From NCBI GenBank assembly GCA_945871545.1, contig CAMBWJ010000130.1, forward strand, positions 1 through 5,909: 5,909 nucleotides of DNA, read 5' to 3'. This document shows positions 4,899 to 5,909 of this stretch, piece by piece (position 1 is the stretch's first letter; each line of letters opens with the position of its first letter). The notes beneath the pieces are model-generated. The model searched no databases. It was not told the DNA's origin and worked only from the letters and a program-made list of their open reading frames with translations. The stretch comes from an uncultured Clostridia bacterium. Lineage in GTDB: Bacteria; Bacillota_A; Clostridia; Christensenellales; Aristaeellaceae. The position numbers and the translations under genes were made by a program.

Positions 4899-5909
4899 AT
4901 GAAACAGATCGTCGCCGACCGGCGCGCGCTGCACCGGATTCCGGAGCTGGATCGGAGCCTGAAGCGCACGACGGATTACCTGCGCGCATCGCTTGCGCAG
5001 CTGTCCTGCGAGCTGCTTTCGCCCATCCCCGGCAGCGTGTGCGCCTGGTTTGACAAGGGCGCATCCAGCGCCATCGCCTTCCGCAGCGATGCAGACGCGC
5101 TGCCGGTGCGGGAGCAGACCGGGCTGGACTTCGCCTCCGAAATCCCCGGCAGGATGCACGCCTGCGGCCACGACGGCCACATGGCCATGCTGCTGGAGCT
5201 GGCGCGCAGGATCGACCGGATGCCAACGGCGAAGCACAACTTCCTGCTGGTATTTCAGCCTGCGGAGGAGACCACCGGCGGCGCGCGGGACGTGTGCGAG
5301 AGCGGGATTTTTGAAGAGTACGGCGTGGAGGCCATCTTTGGCATGCACCTCTGGCCGGATCTCCCCGCGGGCGCGATCGCCAGCCGGGAGAGCGAGATGA
5401 TGAGCCGCTCCTGCGAGATCACGGCGGAGTTCACCGGAAGATCCAGCCACATCGCCAAGGCGGAGCAGGGGATCGACGCGCTGCAGGCGGGCGTGGAGTT
5501 CGTGCAGCGGGTGCGACAGATCGAGGCCGACTGGCCGGACGGCATCCACCGCCTTGCACGCTTCGGCAGGATGGAGAGCGGCAGCGTGCGCAACGCCGTC
5601 AGCGGCTTCACCCGGCTGGAGGGCACGCTCCGGGCGTTTCAGGACGAGGTGTTCTACAGCATGCTGGATCGCATCCGCGCCGCAGCGCAGGACGTGGCCG
5701 AGGATACCGGCTGCTCCTTCCGCTTCACCACCAGCGAGGGCTATCCCGCGGTGATGAACCCGCCGGAACTGTGCAGGAGGGTGCGCGACAGCGGCGTCGA
5801 ATACCGGGAGCTGGAGAGACCGGTGATGATCACCGAGGACTTCTCCTGGTACCAGAAGCGCCTGCCTGGCATGTTCTTCTTTCTGGGTATGGGTCCTTCG
5901 CCCGCGCTG
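4899..5909 (+). CDS. M20-family amidohydrolase, probable N-acetyldiaminopimelate deacetylase (3' end cut by window)
   Basis: An open frame of 337 codons runs off the right edge. The start ATG has AGGGGAGG (4885-4892) 6 nt upstream. It is a metal-dependent M20 (subfamily D type) amidohydrolase. Visible are [10 protein letters not shown] (8-17), the metal-site region [10 protein letters not shown] (61-70), [10 protein letters not shown] (86-95, with C89, H91 and H94), FQPAEE (119-124, catalytic/metal Glu pair) and GMHLWP (148-153). The dimerisation-domain His is in [15 protein letters not shown] (181-195, H184), and ITEDFSWY (311-318) and FFFLGMG (326-332) lie near the C terminus. The block [18 protein letters not shown], with Met after the second His, recalls Bacillus YkuR (N-acetyl-DAP deacetylase). 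Its position next to dapH supports that role: it would release LL-DAP from N-acetyl-LL-DAP. Related hippurate or amino-acid amidohydrolases remain possible. A few tens of C-terminal residues are probably missing. Confidence 0.85.
   Translation, partial: MKQIVADRRALHRIPELDRSLKRTTDYLRASLAQLSCELLSPIPGSVCAWFDKGASSAIAFRSDADALPVREQTGLDFASEIPGRMHACGHDGHMAMLLELARRIDRMPTAKHNFLLVFQPAEETTGGARDVCESGIFEEYGVEAIFGMHLWPDLPAGAIASRESEMMSRSCEITAEFTGRSSHIAKAEQGIDALQAGVEFVQRVRQIEADWPDGIHRLARFGRMESGSVRNAVSGFTRLEGTLRAFQDEVFYSMLDRIRAAAQDVAEDTGCSFRFTTSEGYPAVMNPPELCRRVRDSGVEYRELERPVMITEDFSWYQKRLPGMFFFLGMGPSPAL

Noticed and set aside
4785..5549. An in-frame upstream extension of dapH on the minus strand, up to 487 residues in all
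   Set aside because: The extension is low-complexity, lies antisense to the deacetylase gene, and has no family similarity. The ATG at 4784 has a good GGAGG site and gives a normal-length DapH.

Overview
The window looks like a chromosomal piece of a GC-rich, Gram-positive, Clostridia-type bacterium. This rests on strong GGAGG Shine-Dalgarno sites, the acetyl branch of diaminopimelate synthesis (DapH plus an N-acetyl-DAP deacetylase-like protein), a lysine riboswitch with a Firmicutes-style terminator platform, and housekeeping-type promoters. A gut Clostridia lineage is a reasonable guess, but the genus cannot be read from the sequence.

Layout. Positions 1-50 hold the last codons of an upstream gene, probably the liv substrate-binding protein. 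Next come a perfect 10-bp stem-loop and a tight co-directional operon livH-livM-livG-livF (124-3549). It encodes two permeases and two ATPases of a branched-chain (hydrophobic) amino acid ABC importer. It is closed by a long, interrupted hairpin with a U-tract (3570-3641).

The gene-free stretch 3550-4085 is not empty. It holds that terminator, two small inverted repeats, a near-consensus promoter (TTGACA-17-TAATAT, 3793-3821), a complete lysine (L-box) riboswitch aptamer (about 3826-4006) with an exact P2/P3 loop-loop complement, and a 16-bp perfect terminator hairpin (4045-4079). The 3' strand of P1 can also pair with the 5' arm of that terminator, so the element has a full ligand-dependent termination switch.

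The downstream layout is unusual. The next gene, dapH (4086-4784), lies on the opposite strand, and the riboswitch terminator doubles as dapH's own terminator. Readthrough at low lysine would therefore run antisense through all of dapH. It would then reach a divergently placed M20 deacetylase gene (4899 to the window end, truncated), probably N-acetyl-diaminopimelate deacetylase. DapH and this deacetylase act in the same lysine/DAP pathway. The riboswitch may thus drive a lysine-responsive antisense RNA, or a deacetylase mRNA with a leader of about 1 kb that is antisense to dapH. This architecture is the most notable feature of the window.
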